Source: an uncultured Duncaniella sp.
Lineage (GTDB): Bacteria > Bacteroidota > Bacteroidia > Bacteroidales > Muribaculaceae
Length of the DNA: 64,000 bases
Reading direction: 5' to 3'
Assembly: GCA_910588795.1 (NCBI GenBank)
Contig: CAJURI010000004.1
Coordinates: 1-64,000 of the forward strand
Each line of letters begins with the position of its first letter. The first letter of the stretch is position 1. Below the pieces are notes generated by a model. It had not been told where the DNA came from. It saw nothing but the letters and a program-made list of their open reading frames with translations, and searched no databases. Both the position numbers and the translations under genes were made by a program. Below, one piece after another: positions 7,621 through 16,251 of this stretch.

Positions 7621-7697
7621 TTGCATAAAATGCCTCCGATCAACATTTACGGCACATATTTTCCATTCAAATCCTTCGATTATCCGATAAATTAAAT

Positions 7698-7705
7698 TAA
7701 CTTTG
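7698..7705 (+). promoter_or_regulatory. -7 promoter element of the coiled-coil gene
   Basis: TAACTTTG, with start expected near 7712 and a leader of about 31 nt. A near-match TTCG lies at the -33 position (7676-7679). Confidence 0.65.
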
Positions 7706-7742
7706 CCAAAACAAGTAACTACACATTTAAAATCTAAGCCAC

Positions 7743-9197
7743 ATGTCATTCTGGAAAGGTGTGAAGAACGCGTTCGGGTTCGGCGGTAGTGAAAGCGAGG
7801 AGGATATCGAGGAATACGATTCATCACTCCCGACATACGCCGCACAGTCAAACCATTCCGATCACGAACCGACACATCACCAACCCGACACCGTTCCGCA
7901 GGCACAGCCCCAGCCCGATGCCCTTGCATCCACGGCTGCAACAGAACAGAAAAACACAGAGCCAACACCAAAGGACGCCGACGATTCACTCCCCGGCGAT
8001 CTGTTTGACGCACTTATCGAACAATTCAACGCCACACAGCCGGAATTCGTCAGAAACTGTCTGTCAACAGAAGCGCAACGGCAATACATCTACAACTCAA
8101 TTTCAGAAAAGTTGCGCGCACGCATACAGAAAGCCACATCGCCTGACAATGAACCGGCAGACCACAACGAACTGACCGAGACCGACAGGCTCAGACGCCG
8201 CATAGCCAACCTTGAATCCGAGACAAAAAACACCGAGACACTCCGCCAGGAGAACCGGAATCTGCAGTTAAGCATCAAACGCCAGAAAAGGGCACTGCTC
8301 GACCGCATAAACGATCTTGAGGCACAGGCGGCAAAAAACTACGCCGAGAGGGAAAAATTCTTCTCCGACAAGCGCAATCCCGCTGACGCCGCACTCATTG
8401 ACTCGACCAACGCTCGGGTAAAAGAGCTCGAAGAGATCCTCGCAAAACGTGACGAAGAGACAGCAAAGCTCAACGAGGCACTCGCGACGCGCGACAATGA
8501 GATCGCAAAACGCGACGAGGAGATAGCGGCACGCGCAGCCGACATCGAACAGATGATGATGAAGATCAAGATCGGAGACCAGATGATCAACGATCTCCGC
8601 AACCAGTCGGCCGCCGCTCGCAACGAATATGAGGACACATGCAACCAACAGCAGTTAGCCCTCGAGCAGATACAGCATCAGGTGGAAGCCTTCGAGCAGA
8701 TAAAAGCCAAATATGAAGCACGCATAGCCGAGCTCAAAGACTCCCTAAAGCAAGAGAAGTCACGCAACCTCGACGAGCAGATAGCCCGCCTCAACGAGGA
8801 GAACACATCACTGCGCCACACCATAGAGAACAATCTCTACAACCAGGCCAGCAACGAGATGCGCCTGCGCAACGAAATCAAGCAGCTGAAAAAAGAACTT
8901 GAAAAGGCCGCTGCGGTCACCATATCGGCATCGCCTCAGGAAACATCCTACGGCAGTTCCGCGGAAGCTTCGCCCGCCTCATACCTGTCAGCCACCGCAA
9001 CCGACGAGGAGGCTCAGTCAGCACAGAAACAGCCGGCACGCCGGCGCGGACGCCCCAAAAAGGCCAAGCTGGACGAGGATCTTGACAACACCGACTGGTT
9101 CTCGCAAGGGGGAACCAAGGACGACCCCGATTTCGGTTATCACGAACCTCCGCGACGCCCATCCAACGACAACGCCGCACAGCTGTCGCTCTTCTGA
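7743..9197 (+). CDS. Coiled-coil protein with AT-hook-like patch and C-terminal clamp-binding motif
   Basis: A 484-aa cytosolic protein that I cannot assign to a named family. Regions in order: N-terminal MSFWKGVKNAFGFGG and an acidic stretch (1-30); a Pro/Gln/Thr-rich linker (35-82); a predicted helical block with SLPGDLFDALIEQF (82-130); a long charged coiled coil (about 142-390) with the RDEE/RDNE phrase repeated near 236-260; a low-complexity Ser/Ala linker (391-432); an AT-hook-like RRRGRPKK (433-440); a conserved-looking DWFSQGG/DFGYHEPP tract; and the extreme C-terminus QLSLF (480-484). QLSLF matches the QL[SD]LF consensus by which polymerases and repair proteins bind the DNA sliding clamp. 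Together this suggests a DNA-associated rod tethered to replication or repair. That is inference. It may be co-transcribed with the peptidase gene 76 nt downstream. Confidence 0.8.
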   Translation: MSFWKGVKNAFGFGGSESEEDIEEYDSSLPTYAAQSNHSDHEPTHHQPDTVPQAQPQPDALASTAATEQKNTEPTPKDADDSLPGDLFDALIEQFNATQPEFVRNCLSTEAQRQYIYNSISEKLRARIQKATSPDNEPADHNELTETDRLRRRIANLESETKNTETLRQENRNLQLSIKRQKRALLDRINDLEAQAAKNYAEREKFFSDKRNPADAALIDSTNARVKELEEILAKRDEETAKLNEALATRDNEIAKRDEEIAARAADIEQMMMKIKIGDQMINDLRNQSAAARNEYEDTCNQQQLALEQIQHQVEAFEQIKAKYEARIAELKDSLKQEKSRNLDEQIARLNEENTSLRHTIENNLYNQASNEMRLRNEIKQLKKELEKAAAVTISASPQETSYGSSAEASPASYLSATATDEEAQSAQKQPARRRGRPKKAKLDEDLDNTDWFSQGGTKDDPDFGYHEPPRRPSNDNAAQLSLF

Positions 9198-9273
9198 AAA
9201 CATCCGAACCGAAAACAAAAACACCTACCATATATATATCATCATTATATATCATCATTCAACAACAAGCCAA

Positions 9274-11478
9274 ATGACCCGTCACCTCATAACACTTGCA
9301 GCGGCGAGCATCATTACACTTACGGCCACTGCAGCCCCCAAGGCAGTAAACATAAGTAATTTTGCCGATATGGCACCATACGTCTACCCCAACAACGGCA
9401 GCAAATCGGTAGACAAGCCTTACTTCATGCCTGACGGACAGTCCTATCTGCAACTCTCCGACGATTCAAAGCGCGTAGTGCGCCATGACATCCGCAACGG
9501 AAACGAGATGGAGACCGTTATGGACGCAGACAACACACGCCAGACCAACATACAGAAGATAGAGAGCTTCCAGCTCAGCCCCGACGGCTCCAAACTGCTG
9601 CTCGCAACCGGGACAGAACCTATATACCGCCGCTCCACACGGGCAACCTTCTATGTGTACGAGATACGCACACGCATACTTACACCCCTGTCAGAAGAAC
9701 ATCCGGTGCAGCGGTGCCCTGTATTCTCGCCCGACGGCAGAATGGTGGCGTTTGTCGCACCCGACAACAACATATACCTCAAGAAACTCGACTACGGCAC
9801 CGAAGTGCCTGTGACCACCGACGGGGCCATCGACCGAATAATCAACGGAGTCCCTGACTGGGTGTACGAAGAAGAGTTCTCAGCCACATGCTCCATGGCA
9901 TGGTCGCCCGACTGCCTGACACTGTGCTATCTCAAATACAACGAGACCGAAGTGCCGGCCTACTCCTTCCCTCTCTATGAGGGCGCATGCAATCCCATGA
10001 AGCAGTATGCACTCTATCCGGGACAGTTCACCTACAAATATCCCGTGGCAGGAGAGCCCAACTCCATAGTGACACTGCACAGCTACGACATAGACAACCG
10101 CAAGACCAAGGATCTGCCACTCCCGGGCTCAGATATCGAATACATACCACGCATCAGCTATGCGCACGATCCGGCCGGACGCCTTATGGTGACCACACTC
10201 GACCGCTCGCAGACACGCATGGAGCTTCTTGCAGTCAACCCCCGCTCAGGCGTGGCCAAATCACTTCTCGTTGAAAAGAGCGAGGCATGGCTCAACGATG
10301 ACACCTACGAGAACATCACATTCCTCACCTCAGGATTCATTCTGCTATCAGGCCGCACAGGATTTACTCATGCCTACCTTTACAGCTACGAGGGGCAGCT
10401 AAAGCGCACCATCACATCCGGAGACTTTGACATAAAGGACTTCTACGGCACCGACGCCAAAGGGAACTGCTACTTCCAGTCGACCGTGTCAGGCCCCATC
10501 AACCGCGTGGTGATGCGTGTCGATCCCAAGGGGGTTACAAAACGCCTCACACCCGACTCAGGCAATGCATCGGCATGGTTCTCCCCCACCATGGACTACT
10601 ATGCCGTCAACTACAGCAATTCCACCACACCTCCGGCATGCACCCTCTACACAGCACCCTCCGACAAGAAAGTGAGAGTGCTTGAAGACAATGCCGGACT
10701 GGCCGAAAAATATGCATCGGCACCCAAGCCGGAATTCATGACCGTGACCACCGCAGAAGGGATCACCATGGATGCCTACATGATAAAGCCGACCGCATTT
10801 GACCAGTCTCGCCGCTATCCGCTCATCATCACACAGTACAGCGGACCCGGATCGCAGGAGGTACTTGACCGCTGGAAAGTGGACTGGACACAGTATGCCG
10901 CCATACATGGATATATAGTGCTTTGCGTTGACGCGCGAGGCACCGGAGGAAAAGGGCGTGCATGGGAGACCATCGTCTACAAAAACCTCGGCCATTACGA
11001 GGCCATTGACCTGCGCGGCGCGGCACGATGGGCTGCAACCCTGCCATATGTCGATCCGGCACGTATCGGGCTTACCGGATGGAGCTACGGAGGCTACCAG
11101 ACTCTTATGACGATATCATCCCCCTCCTCCCCGTTTGCCTGTGCGGTAGCCATAGCCCCTGTCACAGACTGGCGTTATTACGACACAGTCTACTCGGAAA
11201 GATTCATGCTCACACCTCAGGAAAACCCCGAAGGCTATCTTGAATCCTCCCCAGTAAACAAGGCGGGAGCCATGAACATACCTCTGCTCATAATGCATGG
11301 CACCGCAGATGACAACGTGCACCTCATGAACACTATGCAGTACGTGTCTGTTCTGCAATCACACGGTCGTTTCTGCGACATGTTCCTGTATCCCAATATG
11401 AACCATTCAATCTTAGGATGCGACTCTCGTCTGAACGTCTATTCCAAGATGCTTGATTATTTCGACAAGAATCTGTAA
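9274..11478 (+). CDS. Dipeptidyl peptidase IV-like S9 family serine peptidase
   Basis: An exported 734-aa prolyl oligopeptidase-family enzyme that releases N-terminal X-Pro or X-Ala dipeptides from peptides, probably in the periplasm. Signal peptide: about residues 1-20 ending ATAA. A beta-propeller (about 40-480) carries the substrate N-terminus anchor DWVYEEEF (E200/E201, equivalent to the double-Glu of DPP4). The alpha/beta-hydrolase domain has GWSYGGY (S604), HGTADDN (D679) and the catalytic H711 in MNHSI. An open frame extends upstream to 8899, but it overlaps the previous gene and would bury the signal peptide. The stop codon overlaps the next start (TAATG). Confidence 0.93.
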   Translation: MTRHLITLAAASIITLTATAAPKAVNISNFADMAPYVYPNNGSKSVDKPYFMPDGQSYLQLSDDSKRVVRHDIRNGNEMETVMDADNTRQTNIQKIESFQLSPDGSKLLLATGTEPIYRRSTRATFYVYEIRTRILTPLSEEHPVQRCPVFSPDGRMVAFVAPDNNIYLKKLDYGTEVPVTTDGAIDRIINGVPDWVYEEEFSATCSMAWSPDCLTLCYLKYNETEVPAYSFPLYEGACNPMKQYALYPGQFTYKYPVAGEPNSIVTLHSYDIDNRKTKDLPLPGSDIEYIPRISYAHDPAGRLMVTTLDRSQTRMELLAVNPRSGVAKSLLVEKSEAWLNDDTYENITFLTSGFILLSGRTGFTHAYLYSYEGQLKRTITSGDFDIKDFYGTDAKGNCYFQSTVSGPINRVVMRVDPKGVTKRLTPDSGNASAWFSPTMDYYAVNYSNSTTPPACTLYTAPSDKKVRVLEDNAGLAEKYASAPKPEFMTVTTAEGITMDAYMIKPTAFDQSRRYPLIITQYSGPGSQEVLDRWKVDWTQYAAIHGYIVLCVDARGTGGKGRAWETIVYKNLGHYEAIDLRGAARWAATLPYVDPARIGLTGWSYGGYQTLMTISSPSSPFACAVAIAPVTDWRYYDTVYSERFMLTPQENPEGYLESSPVNKAGAMNIPLLIMHGTADDNVHLMNTMQYVSVLQSHGRFCDMFLYPNMNHSILGCDSRLNVYSKMLDYFDKNL

Positions 11479-12806
11479 TGTCTTCTGTAAGAAACACATC
11501 ACACGAATCAGCTCTGTTCGGTCTTTGGCTCAACTGGATCATAGCCGGGGGCGCGCTCTTTGTCCCCAATCTCGTGAGCGTTTACAGCCCGCCACAGCTT
11601 ATCCCGCTAATCACCTACGCGCTCGCCGGCGCACTTTACATCTACAACAAGACCTCCCTGCGCTCCCGCAAGGCGGTTTGCCCGCTGCTACCCACGATAG
11701 CCATGCGCACACTCTTCATATCAGCGACTATCATGGTGATCATAAGCATCATATACCGCAGAGGGCTCATAACATATTTCTATGACCAGGATTCCATCAA
11801 TGCCGCAAAACCGTTTGTGACATCGCTCATCATATCCCCTGTAGTCCTCATAAACACCTTGTGGGCAAACCTTCGCGGCAAGAAATACAGCGCATGCCGC
11901 TCATGTATGATAACACTCGGTCCCAGAACCGAACGAGGGTTTATCGGCACATTGTTCGCTCAGGAGAGCCGTTTCCAGCGTCTTTTCCTTTTGGCTATAT
12001 CTGTGGTACTAACCATTATCACATGGGGATACTACACGTTCTTCTACATCAATGTCAACATCAATATCCCTGACCGCTTCTTTTTCGGCTGGGTGCCCGT
12101 GATACTGTTCATCATATCGGTTTTCTATATCGGCGCACGCTGCTTCACGCTTTGGGCATATTACTTTCAGGACACAGAAGGGAGCTATAACCGCGATAAC
12201 GGCACGTCAAACCTGCGCATACTCATAATCTCGGGCGACACCATGTTCCTGTCCCGTCAGGAGGACCTGACGGAAGACACTTACGACAACTGCTTCGACA
12301 CCCCTGCGTCGCTCGCATTCCACTTCACCGAAAATCTGTCAAAGCAGAAAGCCGCCAACCTGTTATGCGACCTTAGCCAGCTCAACACATCGGACTTCGA
12401 GCTACGCTTCATGTACACATCCTACGAGGCATCGCGCGACTGCAACACATTTCATTACATCTGCTGCCCCACCACTCCCGAAGTGCTCAATGAGTCAGGA
12501 TTCAAAGGGAAATGGTATAACCTGTCCCAGATAGAGCGCATGCTGCACAACCACGAGCTCACCCCCATGCTCGCGGCCGAGATACACAGGCTCTACACAG
12601 TCACCATGGCATGGAAGACCTATGATGCCGACGGATTCCGCCTCTATAAAGTCAAGAACTACCACCCGCTGTTCCGCCTTAACGGAATATGCGACTGGGA
12701 TGTGGACTTCAACTCGCCATTGTGGCTCGAGGTGTCGCGCTTCAATGAGGACAAGCCGCTATTCCGCTTCCGCAGAATGCTGAGGCGCATATTCGCCAGC
12801 TCATGA
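11478..12806 (+). CDS. Unrecognised membrane protein with soluble C-terminal half
   Basis: A 442-aa protein that I do not recognise. The first half is membrane-embedded, with hydrophobic segments near residues 14-34, 38-56, 74-92, 112-130, 166-190 and 203-228 and a cysteine-containing loop (SACRSC) near 137-142. The second half (about 235-442) is soluble, rich in aromatic residues, with an unusual CC pair (YICCP) near 328. It shares one base with the peptidase gene upstream and four bases with miaA downstream, so the three are translationally linked. No signal peptide beyond the first helix. Function cannot be stated. Confidence 0.8.
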   Translation: MSSVRNTSHESALFGLWLNWIIAGGALFVPNLVSVYSPPQLIPLITYALAGALYIYNKTSLRSRKAVCPLLPTIAMRTLFISATIMVIISIIYRRGLITYFYDQDSINAAKPFVTSLIISPVVLINTLWANLRGKKYSACRSCMITLGPRTERGFIGTLFAQESRFQRLFLLAISVVLTIITWGYYTFFYINVNINIPDRFFFGWVPVILFIISVFYIGARCFTLWAYYFQDTEGSYNRDNGTSNLRILIISGDTMFLSRQEDLTEDTYDNCFDTPASLAFHFTENLSKQKAANLLCDLSQLNTSDFELRFMYTSYEASRDCNTFHYICCPTTPEVLNESGFKGKWYNLSQIERMLHNHELTPMLAAEIHRLYTVTMAWKTYDADGFRLYKVKNYHPLFRLNGICDWDVDFNSPLWLEVSRFNEDKPLFRFRRMLRRIFASS

Positions 12807-13744
12807 CCGCTACCAACACACCACTGTCACTTATAGTCATAACCGGACCGACAGCCTCGGGCAAGACCCGGCGGGCCGTAGAGCTTGCACGCGCGATCGA
12901 CGGAGAGATCATAAGTGCCGACTCCCGTCAGGTGTACCGCGGCATGGACCTCGGAACCGGAAAGGACCTTGAGGAATATGGCGATATCCCGGTCCATCTC
13001 ATAGACATATGCCCTGCCGGATACAAATACAACCTTTACGAATACCTGCGCGACTACCGCACAGCATATGACAACATAACATCCCTCGGGAAAATGCCTA
13101 TACTGTGCGGCGGCACCGGCCTGTACGTCGAAAGCGTCCTCAAGGGGCTGTCTCTGCCAGAAGTTCCGGAGAATCCTCAGTTGCGCCATTCGCTCGAAGG
13201 GAAAACTCTTGCTGAGCTTACCGGCATACTCGCATCTATGAAATCGCTCCACAACACCACCGATGTCGACACGGCCAAGCGCGCCATAAGAGCAATAGAG
13301 ATACAGACTTACTACGCGGAACACCCCGACATGTCAACCGACACCGAGCCCCACCCTCTCACCGACGCACTCGTGATAGGTGTGGATGTGGACCGCGAGA
13401 CACGCCGCCGACGCATCACTGAGCGTCTGCATGCGCGCCTGAACGCAGGGATGCTTGACGAAGTGAGACGTCTTCTCGAATCGGGGATACCGGCCGAGGA
13501 TCTCATATACTACGGACTGGAATACAAATACCTTACGCTGCACCTCACCGGACAGATCAGTTATGACGATATGTTCAGCCAGCTCGAGATAGCCATACAC
13601 CAGTTCGCCAAACGGCAGATGACATGGTTTCGAGGCATGGAACGCCGTGTGCCGTCATCACCCATCCACTGGCTGCCATCCACCCTCCCGTCATCCGACT
13701 TCACGTCGGCAGTCCTGAATCTGGTGCCGACGCTCAAACAATGA
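12803..13744 (+). CDS. miaA: tRNA dimethylallyltransferase
   Basis: Transfers a dimethylallyl group to A37 of tRNAs reading UNN codons. The 313-aa protein has the P-loop GPTASGKT (15-22), the catalytic region SADSRQVYRGMDLGTGK (near 41-57) and the tRNA-contact segment KRQMTWFRG near 274-282. The start overlaps the previous stop (ATGA). Bacteroidales often carry two MiaA paralogs; which one this is cannot be told here. It ends in a bidirectional terminator shared with metK. Confidence 0.95.
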   Translation: MTATNTPLSLIVITGPTASGKTRRAVELARAIDGEIISADSRQVYRGMDLGTGKDLEEYGDIPVHLIDICPAGYKYNLYEYLRDYRTAYDNITSLGKMPILCGGTGLYVESVLKGLSLPEVPENPQLRHSLEGKTLAELTGILASMKSLHNTTDVDTAKRAIRAIEIQTYYAEHPDMSTDTEPHPLTDALVIGVDVDRETRRRRITERLHARLNAGMLDEVRRLLESGIPAEDLIYYGLEYKYLTLHLTGQISYDDMFSQLEIAIHQFAKRQMTWFRGMERRVPSSPIHWLPSTLPSSDFTSAVLNLVPTLKQ

Positions 13745-13785
13745 TCCGGTTAAAAATCTACAGTGACATCAAGTCAGCATAAAAA

Positions 13786-13832
13786 CAATTGCTCCCTGAA
13801 AAGGCCGATAAGAACCTTTCAGGGAGCAATTG
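13786..13832. terminator. Bidirectional terminator between miaA and metK
   Basis: An inverted repeat of about 18 bp (CAATTGCTCCCTGAAA and its complement) around a short loop. It lies between two convergent genes and has A- and T-rich flanks on the two sides. Confidence 0.8.
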
Positions 13833-13876
13833 TCTTAGATATTGTTTATATAACAACATCTTAGTCCTTTACAATA

Positions 13877-15199
13877 TCAAAGGCCGAACGCCTTCTTCAC
13901 TGCATCCACAGCATCGAGCTTCTCCCAGGTGAACAGTTCGACCTCCCTGATGAAATCAGGCTCGTAACGTGAGTGGAAATGCTTTATGACCTTTCGGGGC
14001 TGACGGCCCATGTGTCCGTAGCTTGCAGTCTCGCGGTATATGGGCTGGCGCAGATCGAAACGCTTCTCTATTGCATAAGGGGTCATGTCAAAGCATGACA
14101 TACCCTTAACAATATCGGCAATTTCAGAATCGGTCTTCCCTACTTTTGCAGTACCGTAAGTATTGATGCACAGGCTCACAGGCTGGGCACATCCGATGGC
14201 ATATGCCACCTGCACGAGCACCTCGCGCGCAACTCCGGCAGCCACAAGGTTCTTGGCTATATGACGTGCGGCATAGGCGGCTGAGCGGTCCACCTTGCTG
14301 GGATCCTTGCCCGAGAATGCACCTCCGCCATGCGCACCGCGACCTCCATAGGTGTCTACAATGATCTTCCGGCCTGTGAGACCGGTGTCACCGTGAGGAC
14401 CGCCGATCACGAATTTGCCTGTCGGGTTTACCAGAAGTTTGAAATCGGTGATCAGGTCAGCCACCTCGGCTGGGAGCTGAGCTTTGACGCGCGGTATGAG
14501 TATCTCACGCACATCCTTCTCTATACGTGCCTGCATGGCGCGGTCAGCCTCGGCCTGAGCCTGAGGAGTGTCATCGACCGGCTTTATGAACTCATCGTGC
14601 TGAGTAGAGATCACTATTGTGTCGACGCGCAGGGGGCGGTTGTTCTCATCATACTCCACAGTCACCTGGCTCTTTGAGTCGGGACGCAGATAAGTGAACA
14701 CACGCCCGCGCTTCTCCCATGTCATCACCTTCGCCTCGCGGCGTATTTCGGCGAGCTCGCGCAGCAGCCGGTGTGACAGATCGAGTGTAAGGGGCATATA
14801 GTCGGGAGTCTCGTCACATGCATAACCGAACATCATCCCCTGATCGCCTGCTCCCTGAGCCTCTGCATCCTCACGCTCGACACCACGGTTGATGTCGGCA
14901 CTTTGCTCATGCAGGGCAGAGAACACACCGCATGCCTCACCGTCAAACTTCAGCTCGCTGCGGTCATAACCTATGCCGCGGATCACATGGCGTGTGACAT
15001 CCATTAGATCTACATAGGCATTGCTCTTGACCTCTCCGGCAACTACCACTTGTCCTGTGGTCACAAGTGTCTCACATGCTACTTTCGATTCAGGATCGCG
15101 CGCAAGAAACTCGTCAAGCACGGCATCGCTGATCTGATCGGCAACCTTGTCGGGGTGCCCTTCCGATACTGACTCGGATGTAAAAAGATATGTCTTCAT
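13877..15199 (-). CDS. metK: S-adenosylmethionine synthase
   Basis: Makes SAM from methionine and ATP. The 440-aa protein begins [22 protein letters not shown] with the ATP-binding GHPDK. It contains the family hexapeptide-like GYACDET (E. coli GYATNET) and the glycine-rich [16 protein letters not shown] phosphate loop. It is longer than the about 384-aa E. coli enzyme, with extra sequence in the middle (around [14 protein letters not shown]). The gene is preceded by a 205-nt leader with a candidate SAM riboswitch and a micro-ORF whose TGA overlaps the metK ATG. Confidence 0.97.
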   Translation of the reverse strand: MKTYLFTSESVSEGHPDKVADQISDAVLDEFLARDPESKVACETLVTTGQVVVAGEVKSNAYVDLMDVTRHVIRGIGYDRSELKFDGEACGVFSALHEQSADINRGVEREDAEAQGAGDQGMMFGYACDETPDYMPLTLDLSHRLLRELAEIRREAKVMTWEKRGRVFTYLRPDSKSQVTVEYDENNRPLRVDTIVISTQHDEFIKPVDDTPQAQAEADRAMQARIEKDVREILIPRVKAQLPAEVADLITDFKLLVNPTGKFVIGGPHGDTGLTGRKIIVDTYGGRGAHGGGAFSGKDPSKVDRSAAYAARHIAKNLVAAGVAREVLVQVAYAIGCAQPVSLCINTYGTAKVGKTDSEIADIVKGMSCFDMTPYAIEKRFDLRQPIYRETASYGHMGRQPRKVIKHFHSRYEPDFIREVELFTWEKLDAVDAVKKAFGL

Positions 15200-15270
15200 A
15201 AAAGTGCAAAAAAATATCGAAACAGTGCCCGCGGAACTGAGCGGAGGGCTGACTGCTTCAACATTTTCAT
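15196..15270 (-). CDS. Candidate 24-codon micro-ORF coupled to metK
   Basis: ATG at 15270 opens [17 protein letters not shown] and a hydrophobic end. The stop TGA shares bases with the metK start codon (ATGA), the arrangement of translational coupling. The start codon lies in the closing arm of the leader hairpin 15268-15312, so its access could depend on leader folding. I see no clear Shine-Dalgarno. It could be a chance ORF in a 5' leader. Confidence 0.3.
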   Translation of the reverse strand: MKMLKQSALRSVPRALFRYFFALL

Positions 15271-15312
15271 CTCACCGCCACCGGGGGAATGCCCCTGTAA
15301 GGCGGACAGATG
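15268..15312 (-). promoter_or_regulatory. Expression-platform hairpin in the metK leader
   Basis: Three nested stems on the minus strand: CATCT/AGATG, then CCGCC/GGCGG, then GGGG/CCCC. The structure is very stable. It follows the candidate aptamer directly and covers the start codon of the micro-ORF that overlaps metK. It lacks a T run, so control of translation is more likely than termination. Confidence 0.55.
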
Positions 15313-15326
15313 TCTATCTCTAAAAA

Positions 15327-15393
15327 ACTTTTTGCAGTTTTAGCATTTTTGAAGAGGTTGCAAGCAGCCAAATTTTTCCTCTCGTCCCGAAAA
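15327..15393 (-). promoter_or_regulatory. Candidate SAM riboswitch aptamer upstream of metK
   Basis: The leader RNA holds GAGAGG (15383-15378), GCAACCTC (about 15361-15354) and TGCTAAAAC (about 15346-15338), in the order and rough spacing of the SAM-I core (GAGAGG, GGCAACC, GGUGCUAA). AGAGG can pair with CCTCT, and a weak A-T stem (CTTTT/AAAAG) closes the element. From memory, Bacteroidales versions of the SAM box are shortened like this. The position, right after the promoter of the SAM synthase gene, fits feedback control. I could not run a covariance search. Confidence 0.62.
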
Positions 15394-15400
15394 GACGGTG

Positions 15401-15431
15401 CAAAGGTAGGGATATTTCCACTTATAACAAA
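15401..15431 (-). promoter_or_regulatory. Promoter of metK
   Basis: On the minus strand TTTG (15431-15428), a 19-nt spacer, then TACCTTTG (15408-15401). The start is expected near 15394, giving a leader of about 195 nt. Confidence 0.85.
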
Positions 15432-15495
15432 CTATAAAGTGTTAAAAATGGCACAAAAAGAGTCAGAAGGATTCATCAGAAGGATTCAACCGGAT

Positions 15496-16188
15496 TCAGT
15501 CGGGAGTCTTAAGAAGCACGCTGCGTAGAGCACGGCGTGAACGCACTCTGATCTCGGTGGAGGTGTAGTCGAGAATGCCGCGTGCCTTCATGCCGTCAAG
15601 AGCCGCTATGAACGATGAACGCTGCACCCCGAAGAGCGAATACAGATCACGCTGCTTGGCACACAGCGTTATGTCGTCGGAATCCATCTGCGTGAGGGCT
15701 ATGATCCAGAAGGCTATGCGCTCCTCAAGCGAGCCCGACGTCAATGCGAGCACACCGTCGACAGCTTTCTGAGCATTGGTCGACAGAATGTTGAGATAAT
15801 TGAACAGAAACACGTCATCGCACTGAAGCAGCGGTATGAAATCCTTTTTCTCGATCTGCATCACCGACACAGTATCGATCGCTGTAGCCGAAGCCGGATA
15901 CTGCGTGTTGCGCCCGAAGAGAAAATCGGGGGATATGACAGCCGGCGAGGTCAGCGTCTGGCTAACCTTTACCCTGTCACTCTCATTGGTGATGGTAAGG
16001 CGCACATGGCCAGATATGATAAACTTTATATGGGAGCAAGGATCTCCGGCCTTTATCATAGGCTCTCCGGGTAGATATTTTAAAAACGCGAGTCGGGTGT
16101 TGCCCACTATCTCTGACAGGCGCGAGTAACTGATCCCCTTGAAAAGGGGGAGAGTCATCAGATTTTCATACATACTTTTAGGTGTCAT
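15496..16188 (-). CDS. Crp/Fnr family transcriptional regulator
   Basis: A 230-aa one-component regulator. Residues 1-120 form a cyclic-nucleotide-binding-type beta roll (LPLFKGISYSRLSEIV, LPGEPMIKAGDP), but the strict cAMP arginine motif is not evident. A long dimer helix follows, then a winged HTH (about 165-225) with LYSLFGVQRSSFIAAL as the recognition part. No Fnr-type N-terminal cysteines are seen. It lies 63 nt downstream of a BASS transporter on the same strand with no obvious terminator between, so they may be co-transcribed. MYENLM five codons in is an alternative start. Confidence 0.87.
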   Translation of the reverse strand: MTPKSMYENLMTLPLFKGISYSRLSEIVGNTRLAFLKYLPGEPMIKAGDPCSHIKFIISGHVRLTITNESDRVKVSQTLTSPAVISPDFLFGRNTQYPASATAIDTVSVMQIEKKDFIPLLQCDDVFLFNYLNILSTNAQKAVDGVLALTSGSLEERIAFWIIALTQMDSDDITLCAKQRDLYSLFGVQRSSFIAALDGMKARGILDYTSTEIRVRSRRALRSVLLKTPD

Positions 16189-16251
16189 GACTTTTTGCGG
16201 GCTTTTTTATAAATTTAACGCTTCCTTTATCGTTTTGGTTCGTGCCATGTC

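Noticed and set aside
8899..9273. N-terminal extension of the S9 peptidase
   Set aside because: It overlaps the coiled-coil gene in another frame and precedes a proper signal peptide at 9274.
15310..15528. 72-aa plus-strand frame opposite the metK leader
   Set aside because: It lies on the strand opposite the SAM-box-like leader and metK promoter, with no promoter of its own or family likeness.
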